This document shows positions 46,501 to 54,651 of a stretch of DNA of 64,000 nucleotides, piece after piece. The notes beneath the pieces were generated by a model. That model did not search any database. It saw only the letters and a list, made by a program, of their open reading frames with translations, and was not told where the DNA came from. The stretch's first letter is position 1; each line of letters begins with the position of its first letter. The translations under genes were made by a program, and so were the position numbers. Origin of the DNA: a virus; the IMG/VR virus record IMGVR_UViG_3300048883_000431, positions 1 to 64,000 of that record, one strand, 5' to 3'.

Positions 46501-49500
46501 GGATGTTCGGGGGCGGGAACCTCACTGGCGCGAAGCTGGGTCCCGTTGGCGAGGCGGCGCTCACCAACCTGACTCAGATTTTCCAGGGACTCGACGTGGG
46601 CACACGTCTCGGTGGGGTCGGGGGTGTGGACAGCGACCAGCGGAAGCGCGTGGCGAACCGAGTCGAGCAGTTGATGAGCTCGCTGGGTCCATCGGTGGAG
46701 CAGGGCATCCTGACGGAAAGAGCGGCGGAAGGTATTCGCGGGCAGTCCGTGGCCTTCATCTCGGGGGATCGAAACGAGGCGATGCGCGCCGTCAGCCAGA
46801 TGCTCGACATCCTCTCAGAGGGCGTGGAGAACGCGGCCCCCGACGCGACCAAGGCGTTCATGTTCGACCTCTTCAATGACCTCCGGGAGTCGGCCCTCCG
46901 TGCATTCGTCGACGCCGGGGGAAGAACCGGGGGAAGCGGCCTCGACCCGACCAAGACCCTGAAGGAGATCATCGAGTCGCGGCGTCCCGGCGGGCAGCGT
47001 TCCTTTGACATTCCCATACCCTTCACCGAGGCGTCGCGGCGCGGGCGCGCTGCGCTCAGTGGCAGTATCGTGCCCCTGGGCGGCATCAAGGCCGCGACGG
47101 CGCAGGCAACGCTGGCCGAGACGCTGGCGAAAATGGTCATCGAGGGCGAGGGTATCGCCAAGTCCAACACGGAACTACAGGGACTCACGGCGGCGTTCAT
47201 CAAGGGTGAGCGTGCGAGGCTCGCCCAAGAAATCCTCGACATCAGGGAGCTCACGCAGCTCAAGGTCACTGCCAAGGAGCAGGCCATTGAGGAAGCGCGC
47301 ATCACGGAGCTCATCAGGAAGGCCACCACGAAGTCTAAGCAGACCGAGCTCGACATCTCCGAGACGACCAACAGTATCATCCGCAACCGGGTGAGCACGT
47401 TCGCGCAGTCCGCTGGTAACCGTCCGGTGGGTAAGCTGGGTAAGGTCGTCGAGGGACTCCAAGCGGATGTCCTGACTCGCGAGGGCGACCTGAGCGCCCA
47501 AGTCCTCGCCGCACAGCAGAAGGAAGTCGAGGCACGCCTCGCCTCGGAGTCCGCCACAGCACGTAAGGCGGTCGCCGACTTCCAGGCCACCATCTCGACC
47601 ACCGTCAAGGGGTTCACCGAGGAGCTGTCCGACCTACGCGCGGCGATCCGCGAGAGCGACAACGAGACCGGCGAGACGGTCACCGCCCTCTCCGACGGCA
47701 TCACGGAGATGACGGAACTTCAGACGCGTGCGGCTGCTAAGGCCAAGGAGCTGGAGACGCTGATCACCAACGACCTCTCCAAACTGATGACCGGCGACAT
47801 CCCGGCCGCCGTGAAGGCGATGCTAACGACCCTGTTCGCCGTCACCGACACCGTGGGCGACGATGTGCGTGCGCGTGAGTCCCGGTTCCCGGCTCTGTTC
47901 CGCGCTGGCAGCACCGGCTCCGAATCGTCCCTGCGGAACCTCGGCGACGCGCGTACGCGCACGGCCGACAAGCAGGGCGACTTCGCACGACTGTTCAATC
48001 TCACCGGCTTGGGCGACATCTCGGGAATCTCGGGACTGTCCGCCGGGCGGCGTCAGCTCGAAACGCAGGCCAGTGGATTCGAGAACGCGGCGGGGCCGCT
48101 GCGCAAGGTCGCAGACCTGGGCGAGGCTCGTGCGGCGAAGGTCCTGGACCTAATGAACCAGGCGACCAGGGCCGGTAGGGGACAGGGCGACGAGTTCATG
48201 GAGCTCGCCAACATCTACAATTCCCTAGAGGAAGAGTCCGAAAAGCTCCGAGAGGAGTTGGCAGCCCTACAGGTGCAGGCGGACGCGACGCGCGTCACGG
48301 GAACCGACCTTCTGGCGGATTCGGCAACGCGACTTGCGGGAGCCCTCGGAACGAACGCAGCCCGCGCAGCGCGGGAAGCATCCCGTAGCCTGGAGGCACT
48401 CACCGGCACCCCGGAGAAGATGGACCGTCTCCGCGCGATCATGGGCGGACGGGCAGCGGACGTCTCCGCGAACCTCGGCGGACGTGGGGATGAGTTTGCG
48501 TTCGGGTCGCCCGCCGAGGTCGACCGCCGCCGCCTTACCCTGGAGACCCAGGTCGAGCAGCTCACGAAGCGGCGCGACGCACTCATCACGAGCACGCGGA
48601 CTGCCAAGGAAGGCGGCGCGTCGAGCGAGTCTCTGAGCGGCGTACGCGCCCAGACACACGAGTTGTCGCGCCAAATCCTGACCCGTCAGGTGATCTTGGA
48701 CGACCTTCTCGTCCAGTCGGACGCTATCCGCGCTTCCATCGTCGCTGGTGACTTCGCCAAGCTCGACATGGACATCCAGAAGGTCGTGGAGTCGGGGAGC
48801 GTCGAGACCATTACCCGCAACATGGGCTTCCTCAACGATGTCCTCGACGAGATGAACGACTTGACCGATGACGAGCGTGGCGGGATCAAGAAGCTGATCG
48901 ACGATCTCGATGGCGCGAAGAAGGCTGCACAGAACGCACGCGAACTCGCCGACGAACTCAAGCGCATCAAGAGTGTGTCGTCCGCCCGACAGGGCGCAAT
49001 ACGCGCCGTGGGCAGTGTGGCTGGCGGGAGGGCCGGTAGTGTGCTTGGCTCGATTGCGGGCATCGTGGGGGGCGTTACCTCGTTCTCCAGCATCGCGGCT
49101 ACGCGCACGGCGTCCCACGAGAGTAACCTCGCCGAGCGGGACGCCGGAACAATCAACCAGGGAACCTTCACCAACAACGAGTCCGCCATCAACACTGTCG
49201 CCACCATGGGCAAGATCGCGGCCGGGGCGGAGCTTGTCGGGCAGGGCATCAGCATCGCCACCACGGCCTGGTCGATGTTCAACGCGCGTGCTGAGGCAGC
49301 CAAGCAGAAGGTGCGTGAGATTCAGGAAGCCGCCAACGCGATGGGTGACGCCATCGCAGGTGGCATCGCGGCGGGCTTTGATGAGGGAGCGCAGTCGTTC
49401 GACGACTTCATGCGCAACTTCCTCCTGAACGAGTTTAGAACGAACCTCGCGGAGACTGTGCTGGAGACGTCAGGGATACGCGCGTTCACCGACGACCTGG

Positions 49501-50195
49501 CGGCCACCAAGACCCTCCTCGCGGATACGACCGACAGGGTTGACGAAATCCTTGTGCAAAACAAGGGACTCAACAAGTCCATCACCCCGGACGTCCTGAC
49601 TAACCTCAGCAAACTGGACCCGGCACTACTGCAGAACGCTAAGAACCTCACGGCACTCCAACGCCTAACCATCCTCAAGAACGCGGGGGCCGTACTACCA
49701 CAGAATGAGTTCGGGGATACGATCCCCCAGGGGACGACGGAATTCCTACAGACCCTCGGAAACGAGTTGGCCACGCGTGCGAAGCTCGGTGGGCAGCTCC
49801 AGGACGCGGCCGGGGAGGTCGAGGGGTTCAGCGAGGCCATCGCGGGTGTCCAGCCGATCTTCGACGGGTTCCGGGAGGCGCTGGGACTGAGCACTGGCGC
49901 GGTGAAGGGCGTGTCCGAGATCGCGACGTCCACGTTCCGCGCTGTCACCGAGCCACAGGCGAACCTGTTGCTCAGTGCCACCATCGAGATGCGCGACCTG
50001 CAGGTCCAGATCGAGTTCAACACACGGCGCACTGCGGAGGTCCTCACACACGACATCCTCGGCGCGCTGTTGGCGAACGGGTTCAACGCGGGCGCAAGAG
50101 AGCCAGAGGACGTTCCGACAACCCCCGCAAACCTGAAGCTCGGTGACCTGAAGCAGGGGGCCGAGCAGGTCCAGAACGGTCAGGGAGTCCTCTGA
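43527..50195 (+). CDS. Tape measure protein
   Basis: 2222 residues, mostly helical with long coiled coils. Hydrophobic segments lie near residues 586-605 (VLIITGLVYTALGLAQAAF) and in the C-terminal part near 1820-1860 and 1890-1915, which may act in membrane passage of DNA. By the usual rule of about 0.15 nm per residue the tail would be some 330 nm long. The last ~95 residues are related to the ORF at 3-275. Start after GAGGGGTAAGCC. It is preceded by the frameshifting chaperone and followed by a short ORF and the distal tail protein. Confidence 0.96.
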   Translation: MALVRIAIQAHSTGFDKAARDVNRAVTDAENALTQHAQGALANLERQADNALIAVRGVTAKISQEGKIEDLPRAFEEATRTFKDFAEASRGGVQNLKLMKQTINGITFEFDAMANAAENVGRTFTAAGQKAVDQARDQLELEEKIIRARERSAQAFTASRAQIDRAGGVLASDMGQQAAINDPAVQAARIASGQARARQTTAADALAVGQGTIGRGEHVADVRKEIRVQTELNRKMAKALALQEQLNDAFNFGNRTAATRAKTKALNKQNVELREGQDRVVALRKAVVSLDRVLEEGDTEVDALTHSMEFLTAESGKAAKKLASLQIALDRLNVKGGGSKVDRQALKEKIEEQQALLRSIEKVRRTGLGGSIPGPGARPFGDLESKSLRELQVEIDKLDKKNQKAADSTQELRTEIHELRGEELEKADEAVRVLDRRLTDVAETIETKDVTALRKLELALERSSKEFDDLRIKADKAEDKLRIALEAGIEEPARQAEKELKDLEKQLDRVTTAGERTTREMRELALSTIRSGGDVSNIDAPGFRKEGTGGGRGGGGRAQRGTVDFTDVKREVDKKNPFGGFSRFGSKVLIITGLVYTALGLAQAAFRGFTFAANSVAKAERFSDTLNTYINLSEESGTGLESLGRVFNALGGTVDRFSVVTAAAKARMSGLAEETIPQIAQAARILSRAVGVEVTEAFDRLSRGIAKQEVEILDELGIIVRLNDALEKWALKNGRTVESLSAQERQVAFANEVLGVLAARYAQIGTQMTRTSDKLDIFKARWADLSITMSHGLRGWAAVGLGLGNFAANILEGVFPATLKMKTRMELLDSVVQNFGTSLEGVMGRRGTIADAIAQIELMSAGIRAASPGSLLYQERLDEMNRVLGKMVVTFPELNTVIRSTNFLLKGSTDELRNSLIVLQSEFEVLRKASNEKRGKAFASLQLEIVILTEQLQGAIEKRDDLFLSAPFEFKAMAKARNEVALLTNELSSLQGMFGGGNLTGAKLGPVGEAALTNLTQIFQGLDVGTRLGGVGGVDSDQRKRVANRVEQLMSSLGPSVEQGILTERAAEGIRGQSVAFISGDRNEAMRAVSQMLDILSEGVENAAPDATKAFMFDLFNDLRESALRAFVDAGGRTGGSGLDPTKTLKEIIESRRPGGQRSFDIPIPFTEASRRGRAALSGSIVPLGGIKAATAQATLAETLAKMVIEGEGIAKSNTELQGLTAAFIKGERARLAQEILDIRELTQLKVTAKEQAIEEARITELIRKATTKSKQTELDISETTNSIIRNRVSTFAQSAGNRPVGKLGKVVEGLQADVLTREGDLSAQVLAAQQKEVEARLASESATARKAVADFQATISTTVKGFTEELSDLRAAIRESDNETGETVTALSDGITEMTELQTRAAAKAKELETLITNDLSKLMTGDIPAAVKAMLTTLFAVTDTVGDDVRARESRFPALFRAGSTGSESSLRNLGDARTRTADKQGDFARLFNLTGLGDISGISGLSAGRRQLETQASGFENAAGPLRKVADLGEARAAKVLDLMNQATRAGRGQGDEFMELANIYNSLEEESEKLREELAALQVQADATRVTGTDLLADSATRLAGALGTNAARAAREASRSLEALTGTPEKMDRLRAIMGGRAADVSANLGGRGDEFAFGSPAEVDRRRLTLETQVEQLTKRRDALITSTRTAKEGGASSESLSGVRAQTHELSRQILTRQVILDDLLVQSDAIRASIVAGDFAKLDMDIQKVVESGSVETITRNMGFLNDVLDEMNDLTDDERGGIKKLIDDLDGAKKAAQNARELADELKRIKSVSSARQGAIRAVGSVAGGRAGSVLGSIAGIVGGVTSFSSIAATRTASHESNLAERDAGTINQGTFTNNESAINTVATMGKIAAGAELVGQGISIATTAWSMFNARAEAAKQKVREIQEAANAMGDAIAGGIAAGFDEGAQSFDDFMRNFLLNEFRTNLAETVLETSGIRAFTDDLAATKTLLADTTDRVDEILVQNKGLNKSITPDVLTNLSKLDPALLQNAKNLTALQRLTILKNAGAVLPQNEFGDTIPQGTTEFLQTLGNELATRAKLGGQLQDAAGEVEGFSEAIAGVQPIFDGFREALGLSTGAVKGVSEIATSTFRAVTEPQANLLLSATIEMRDLQVQIEFNTRRTAEVLTHDILGALLANGFNAGAREPEDVPTTPANLKLGDLKQGAEQVQNGQGVL

Positions 50196-50237
50196 ACTCC
50201 GCCGTCTAACCTGGAGTTCGCAAAACGGAGCGCGCGT

Positions 50238-50245
50238 GCTATAAT
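50238..50245 (+). promoter_or_regulatory. Extended -10 promoter behind the tape measure
   Basis: TGCTATAAT (TATAAT at 50240-50245), 58 bases before the short ORF at 50303. No clear -35. Same form as at 31223. Confidence 0.55.
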
Positions 50246-50302
50246 AGATGGGGGACAGTCGCCAGTGGCCTTGCCCGAAACACCTTGTATGGGAGTTGTC
50301 CA

Positions 50303-50389
50303 ATGGCGAGTCCAGAGGAACGCGACGTTGTCGTAAACCAGATCACGGTGCCTACGTTCACCGCAGATGTATGGAATGAGTTGTCGTAA
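50303..50389 (+). CDS. 28-residue ORF, N-terminal remnant of the 468 gene family
   Basis: ATG after GGGAGTTGTCCA. The 28 residues (MASPEERDVVVNQ, then TVPTFTADVWNELS) align with the first ~28 of the 463-residue protein at 468 (MAQPDERDILLSQ, TVPTFTANVY). Its stop overlaps the next start (TAATG). So behind this tape measure the gene has been cut to its first 28 codons, either as a relic, a translated leader for the distal tail gene, or a small functional peptide. Confidence 0.6.
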   Translation: MASPEERDVVVNQITVPTFTADVWNELS

Positions 50390-51531
50390 TGGCGAACCTG
50401 GCGTGGACCAACGCGGGGATACCCGTATCCTACAAGATCAACGGCGTCAACATCCGCGAGGAGTTCGGGGTTGAGATGTCGTTGCCCAACGCCCTTATGC
50501 CCGGCGTTCGCGGACGGACATCCAATCCCTCCCAGACGCACGGGGAGGTTGACAGCGGGGCCTTCTACGGCACACGCCAGTTCTCGGTGACCGGGCGGAT
50601 CATCGCCACAACCCACGCGTTGTTCACGTCCCAGATGGACGAGTTCACCGCGTGGCTTCGACTGGAGGACAACCTCCAGCAGTTCTCGCTTCGGGGGCGC
50701 ACCCTATCGGGTATGCGACTGGAGATCGCGGGTCACGGGCTGGCGGAGCCCAGGACCCTCATCGTCACCTACAGTGGCAATGCCACGATCAGCCCGATCT
50801 CCACCGCCCACTTCAAGGGGCGTGCGTACGACTTCGGGTTGGGGCTGAAGGCGTCCTACCCGTTCTGGCTCACCCAGGAGGAGACGGACGCCCACAGGGA
50901 CACGAGCGCTCACCAGTGGATACGGGTACCGAAGGACACGTCGGGGGCCTTGGGCACGTCCCAAACATACCCCGAATACACACTCGACGGGCCGGTAAGC
51001 GGAGCGAATGTCACCATCGCGCACGGGCGATTCGGACTGAGCGTTCGGTTCAACGACCTGTCGCTGGCGGAGTCGGGTAACGGACTGGCGTTCACCGCGA
51101 CCAACATCTACGGTGACTCGACAGTGGGGACGTTCCAGAACCAAGTGGAGCTCACCGCTGTTGCGTCGACGGAGGGCGAGGGCTCGGGGGAGAGCGTGGG
51201 GCTGCACGGGTCGGCAAGCGGCGGGTCCGGCTCACTCATCAAGCTCCCCATCCGAAACGCGCAGTCACTGGCCGTGAACCCGAATGACTCGCAGGACGCG
51301 GACTACTTCAACGGCGCAGTCGGAACCTTCGGGTGCTTCTTCAAGCCTAACTTCGACATCATAGCGGGCGTGCAGGACAGCGAGAAGCGTAACGTCCTCC
51401 TAAACCTGGGTGCGGCCACGGCGGCGAACAACATGCAGATACGGTTCGCGGATTCGTCGGACAAGCGTGTTGTGGAGCTAAGGACGGTTAACGGCGCGGG
51501 GACGGTCCTGAGCAAGACGAATAACTCGTAA
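50389..51531 (+). CDS. Distal tail protein (Dit-like) ending in half a LamG-like domain
   Basis: 380 residues. The N-terminal ~180 residues look like a Dit/tail-tip protein (ISYKINGVNIREEFGVEMS-like start, GEVDSGAFYGTRQFSVTG, FTAWLRLEDNLQQFSL, RAYDFGLGLKASYPFWL). From about residue 275 a laminin-G/concanavalin-like sandwich begins (FNGAVGTFGCFFKPNFDI, VLLNLGAATAANNMQIRF, VVELRTVNGAGTVLSKTNNS) and stops abruptly at TAA. Strands expected next (EGVWHHLAV...) are found at the start of the gene at 54652. It sits on the tail tip and joins tube to fibres. Confidence 0.75.
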   Translation: MANLAWTNAGIPVSYKINGVNIREEFGVEMSLPNALMPGVRGRTSNPSQTHGEVDSGAFYGTRQFSVTGRIIATTHALFTSQMDEFTAWLRLEDNLQQFSLRGRTLSGMRLEIAGHGLAEPRTLIVTYSGNATISPISTAHFKGRAYDFGLGLKASYPFWLTQEETDAHRDTSAHQWIRVPKDTSGALGTSQTYPEYTLDGPVSGANVTIAHGRFGLSVRFNDLSLAESGNGLAFTATNIYGDSTVGTFQNQVELTAVASTEGEGSGESVGLHGSASGGSGSLIKLPIRNAQSLAVNPNDSQDADYFNGAVGTFGCFFKPNFDIIAGVQDSEKRNVLLNLGAATAANNMQIRFADSSDKRVVELRTVNGAGTVLSKTNNS

Positions 51532-51550
51532 GGATTTGCCATGGCCAAGT
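51528..51550 (+). repeat. Direct repeat, copy 1, at the start of the fibre gene
   Basis: GTAAGGATTTGCCATGGCCA and following bases, matched by 53838-53861 at the end of the fibre gene. Includes the stop of one gene, the ribosome binding site and the first codons of the next. Confidence 0.65.
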
Positions 51551-53841
51551 CAGCTTCCACTTACCAGGGCTTCCAGGTCCCGGCACTTCAGACCGACACC
51601 ATTGGGTTTGACGACGACTTCGCTGCGTTCAAGACCCACCTCGACGCCGCCCTATCCAGCCACGCCTCGAACATCTCGGGGTCTGCGAACGCGGCGGGCG
51701 GGACCTCCTACGCCAGCAACGCGGGCAAGATTCTCTCGGCGTCGGCGAGCTCTCCGAGCCCTCTAGGACGAGTCTTCCCCCTCTCCGCGAGCACCGACTC
51801 GATTCTGATGTTCCAGGAGAACCCTGGCGGCAACACTGCGGGTAACGACAAGTGGGTCATTGGGTACGACGACTCCAGCGGCTTCTTCGCCATCCACGAC
51901 GCAGCGACTATACCGACGACCATCCGCGACGCGCGGGTGAGCATATCTGCTAACGCGATGTACGTGACGACCAACGACTCGGGCGCGACGGTCAACTCGA
52001 ACTACGACGATCTCGTCGTGGAGGTCGCCGCCACCGGGGGGATCACCATACTCGGCCCGGACGCGACCGAGTTGGGGCTTGTGTTCGGAAACGTCACGCA
52101 GCCAATCAACGCTGCCATCACGATGCAGTCTAACGACAAGCTACGGATGTTCACGTCAGTAGACGACGGCGAGATTAAGTTCGCCACCGACGTGGACTCG
52201 CTGGCCATGACCATCGACAAGAACCAGCATGTCGTCGTCCACAGCGGGTCGCTCACGGTCATTAGGAGCGGTATCCAGTCGGGATCGGACGTCAATATTG
52301 GCGCGGACGACTTGGTTATCGACGCCTCCAACAGTGCCGGGATGTCGATACTTACGAAGGCGAACTTCAGCGCCAGCGTATTCCTCGGGGCCAACGGCTC
52401 GGCTAATGACGCGGCGCGCATACAGTGGGCGGACGACGTGGACCTCTTCCACATAGGCACGAACTACGCTGGCGCTGAGGTCCGACTACGAACGGACACC
52501 AACACCCTCGCTTTGACCCTTGGGTCGGACCAGTCCGCCACGTTCGTAGGGGACGTCGTTGCGGAATCCAACCTTGACGTCGAAGGGTATGCGGCCATCG
52601 GGGACGGGTCCTCCCTCGACGCGGACTGGACCCTGACCGTCGACCGCGACTTCTCGTCCACCACAAACCCCCGTATGCTCAACATCCGTGGGATTATGAC
52701 GGTGACGGCCGGGACAAGCAACCTCTACGGTCTGTTCGCTGACACGTCCATGGTTATCAACTCCGCGTCGGCGGAGGTCCACCCCGAGGTCGCGCAGTTC
52801 TACATCTCGGACCCCGACATCTCCCTGGGGGGCACGTCGCCGGGAACCCTTACCCTGGCCGCAACCCTCCTCGTTGACGGTAAGCCCACCGAGGGTACGA
52901 AGAACGCAGGGATTTGGGTGCAGTCGGGAAGCTCCACTGCCACGCCCGACACCGGGGCCAACACCCTCGTCATCGAGGGGTCCGATCCCGACGGGACGGG
53001 GGCTAGCATACTCTCAGCCAACGGTAAGGAGTCGCGACTGTACTTCGGCTCCCCCGCTGACGGGAATGGGGCTCGAATTACCTGGGGGTATAACGCTGGG
53101 TTGCTATCCATCGCGAGCTATGTGAGCGGGGCCAATGTCGAACTCTTCAGTGGTACAGGGACGGCGGGCATAACGATTGCGGGCAACAGCGGCGACGTGA
53201 CCGTAGACGGCACGACCACCTCGACCGGCGACATTATCGCTGGCGGGGACATCGGGCTTTCCGGCGATCAGGACCTGATCTCCTTGGCGGCGAACCTGGT
53301 GACCGTCAACGGCGCGCTCACGACGACCGGCGTCATCACGACGGCGGACGACCTGATCGTCGATGGAACCAACATCGGGATCACCACAGACCTCGACCTA
53401 ATCACACTCGCGCTGAACTTGCTCACCGTGACGGGTGCCCTGACCGTCTCCCTCGACCTCATCGTGGAGGGGGGCGACATCGGGATCGCCGCCGACACCG
53501 ATCTCCTTGCTCTGGCGGCCAACGCGTTCACGATCAACGGTGCCGTCACCCAGGTCGGCGCGTTCCTCACCTCCCTGGCAGGCGATCTCCTCGTCGACGG
53601 TGGCGACATCGGCATCACGGGGGATACCGACCTCATGCAGCTCTCCAGCGCGGCGCTAACCGTGAACGGCAGCCTAAGCGCCACATCGTTCGTATCGACG
53701 CCCCTCATCTCCCTCACGGGTTCCACCGGGGACTACCTCCAGTTTGACGCGGAAGGCACGGCCCCCAACACCGCCGCCGGAAGCGTTAAGGTGGATGTTG
53801 GCGGGGCGGTTCGGTATCTCATCACATACTCTTCGCTGTAA
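51541..53841 (+). CDS. Tail fibre-like protein with four C-terminal repeats
   Basis: 766 residues, beta-rich, Thr/Ser/Gly/Asp-rich. About residues 565-740 hold four repeats of 30-40 residues, each with DIG or NIG, then D-DL--L, A-L-TVNGAL or a variant (GDIGLSGDQDLISLAAN; NIGITTDLDLITLALN; GDIGIAADTDLLALAAN; GDIGITGDTDLMQLSSA). This looks like a trimeric beta-helical fibre shaft. No chaperone domain is seen. It lies within DNA that seems to interrupt the LamG-like domain and is flanked by direct repeats. Confidence 0.72.
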   Translation: MAKSASTYQGFQVPALQTDTIGFDDDFAAFKTHLDAALSSHASNISGSANAAGGTSYASNAGKILSASASSPSPLGRVFPLSASTDSILMFQENPGGNTAGNDKWVIGYDDSSGFFAIHDAATIPTTIRDARVSISANAMYVTTNDSGATVNSNYDDLVVEVAATGGITILGPDATELGLVFGNVTQPINAAITMQSNDKLRMFTSVDDGEIKFATDVDSLAMTIDKNQHVVVHSGSLTVIRSGIQSGSDVNIGADDLVIDASNSAGMSILTKANFSASVFLGANGSANDAARIQWADDVDLFHIGTNYAGAEVRLRTDTNTLALTLGSDQSATFVGDVVAESNLDVEGYAAIGDGSSLDADWTLTVDRDFSSTTNPRMLNIRGIMTVTAGTSNLYGLFADTSMVINSASAEVHPEVAQFYISDPDISLGGTSPGTLTLAATLLVDGKPTEGTKNAGIWVQSGSSTATPDTGANTLVIEGSDPDGTGASILSANGKESRLYFGSPADGNGARITWGYNAGLLSIASYVSGANVELFSGTGTAGITIAGNSGDVTVDGTTTSTGDIIAGGDIGLSGDQDLISLAANLVTVNGALTTTGVITTADDLIVDGTNIGITTDLDLITLALNLLTVTGALTVSLDLIVEGGDIGIAADTDLLALAANAFTINGAVTQVGAFLTSLAGDLLVDGGDIGITGDTDLMQLSSAALTVNGSLSATSFVSTPLISLTGSTGDYLQFDAEGTAPNTAAGSVKVDVGGAVRYLITYSSL

Positions 53842-53861
53842 GGATTTACGCATGGCAAAGT
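53838..53861 (+). repeat. Direct repeat, copy 2, after the fibre gene
   Basis: GTAAGGATTTACGCATGGCA and following bases; differs from copy 1 at a few positions and by one base in length. Confidence 0.65.
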
Positions 53862-54181
53862 TCCTATCGGGATACGCCTTCACGGTAAAGGCTACCCTCG
53901 GACCTGACGGGGACACCCGTGTGGTGAGGGTTCGGGCGAGCTACACCCTGGCCGACACCGAGGACGAGCGTCTCAGTACCAAGCGCGACCTCGACCTTGT
54001 ACTGTCCACCGATCCTAGATCGGCGGACGTGGGCGAGAAGGGCCTCGACATCGAGCCCCCGGATGCGGCGATTGAACGGGGCATCGTGTCCGCCATTGAG
54101 AGGTCCATACGTAGGGCGTCCAAGGGGATGGAGTCCCTGCCAATACTTGACGACGAGAAGGAGCCTGTGGCGAGGGGATGA
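53852..54181 (+). CDS. Hypothetical protein, 109 residues, behind the fibre
   Basis: ATG at 53852 after AAGGATTTACGC. Starts MAKFLSGYAFTVKATLGPDG, beta-rich first half, helical second half (AAIERGIVSAIERSIRRAS). Small proteins behind fibre genes are often fibre-assembly chaperones, but no family match supports this. Part of the inserted three-gene segment. Confidence 0.55.
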   Translation: MAKFLSGYAFTVKATLGPDGDTRVVRVRASYTLADTEDERLSTKRDLDLVLSTDPRSADVGEKGLDIEPPDAAIERGIVSAIERSIRRASKGMESLPILDDEKEPVARG

Positions 54182-54238
54182 GTTGCCGAACGACGTTCCC
54201 CCGAGGTATAGTTCTGCCACACACCACAGGAGCTCCGA

Positions 54239-54649
54239 ATGAAACCCCTCACGATTCCGCTGTCGCGCCTGATCTTTGGTGAGGGGGATGGCCAAGTCGT
54301 ACAGCAGAACGACGCGGTCATAGCCCTTCGCTTCGCGCAGCTTTTCGACTACCTCAAGCACAGTATGGCGGAGAAGCGCGCCGCAATCGAGCTTCGGGAC
54401 GAGGCCACCCGTGCTGTCGACGGGGAGCTGGACACCCTGGAGCTCTCCAAAGACGCGGTCAGACTACTGAGTAAGATCTGCGAGTCCCCGATGGACCATC
54501 TCAAGGAGAAGACGGCGGTCGGCGCGGAAGGAATCGACGTCAAGGAGGGATTCCTCAACACCGACACCGCCCAATCCGCTATACTCAGTCTGGAACCAGC
54601 CTGCAAGGCCGCGCTGGGGGAAGAGGTAGCTACCACGGAGGCTGAGTAA
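54239..54649 (+). CDS. Hypothetical helical protein, 136 residues
   Basis: ATG at 54239 after CAGGAGCTCCGA. Helical throughout (MAEKRAAIELRDEATRAVDG, DTLELSKDAVRLLSKICESP), soluble. No family is recognised. A weak -10-like GGTATAGT lies at 54205-54212. It is the last gene of the segment between the two LamG-like halves and its stop is two bases before the next start. Confidence 0.5.
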   Translation: MKPLTIPLSRLIFGEGDGQVVQQNDAVIALRFAQLFDYLKHSMAEKRAAIELRDEATRAVDGELDTLELSKDAVRLLSKICESPMDHLKEKTAVGAEGIDVKEGFLNTDTAQSAILSLEPACKAALGEEVATTEAE

Positions 54650-54651
54650 CC

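Noticed and set aside
46574-47704. 376-codon minus-strand ORF opposite the tape measure
   Set aside because: Long antisense frames are expected in GC-rich genes; composition is Ser/Arg-rich, with no ribosome binding site and no domain. The tape measure frame explains the DNA.
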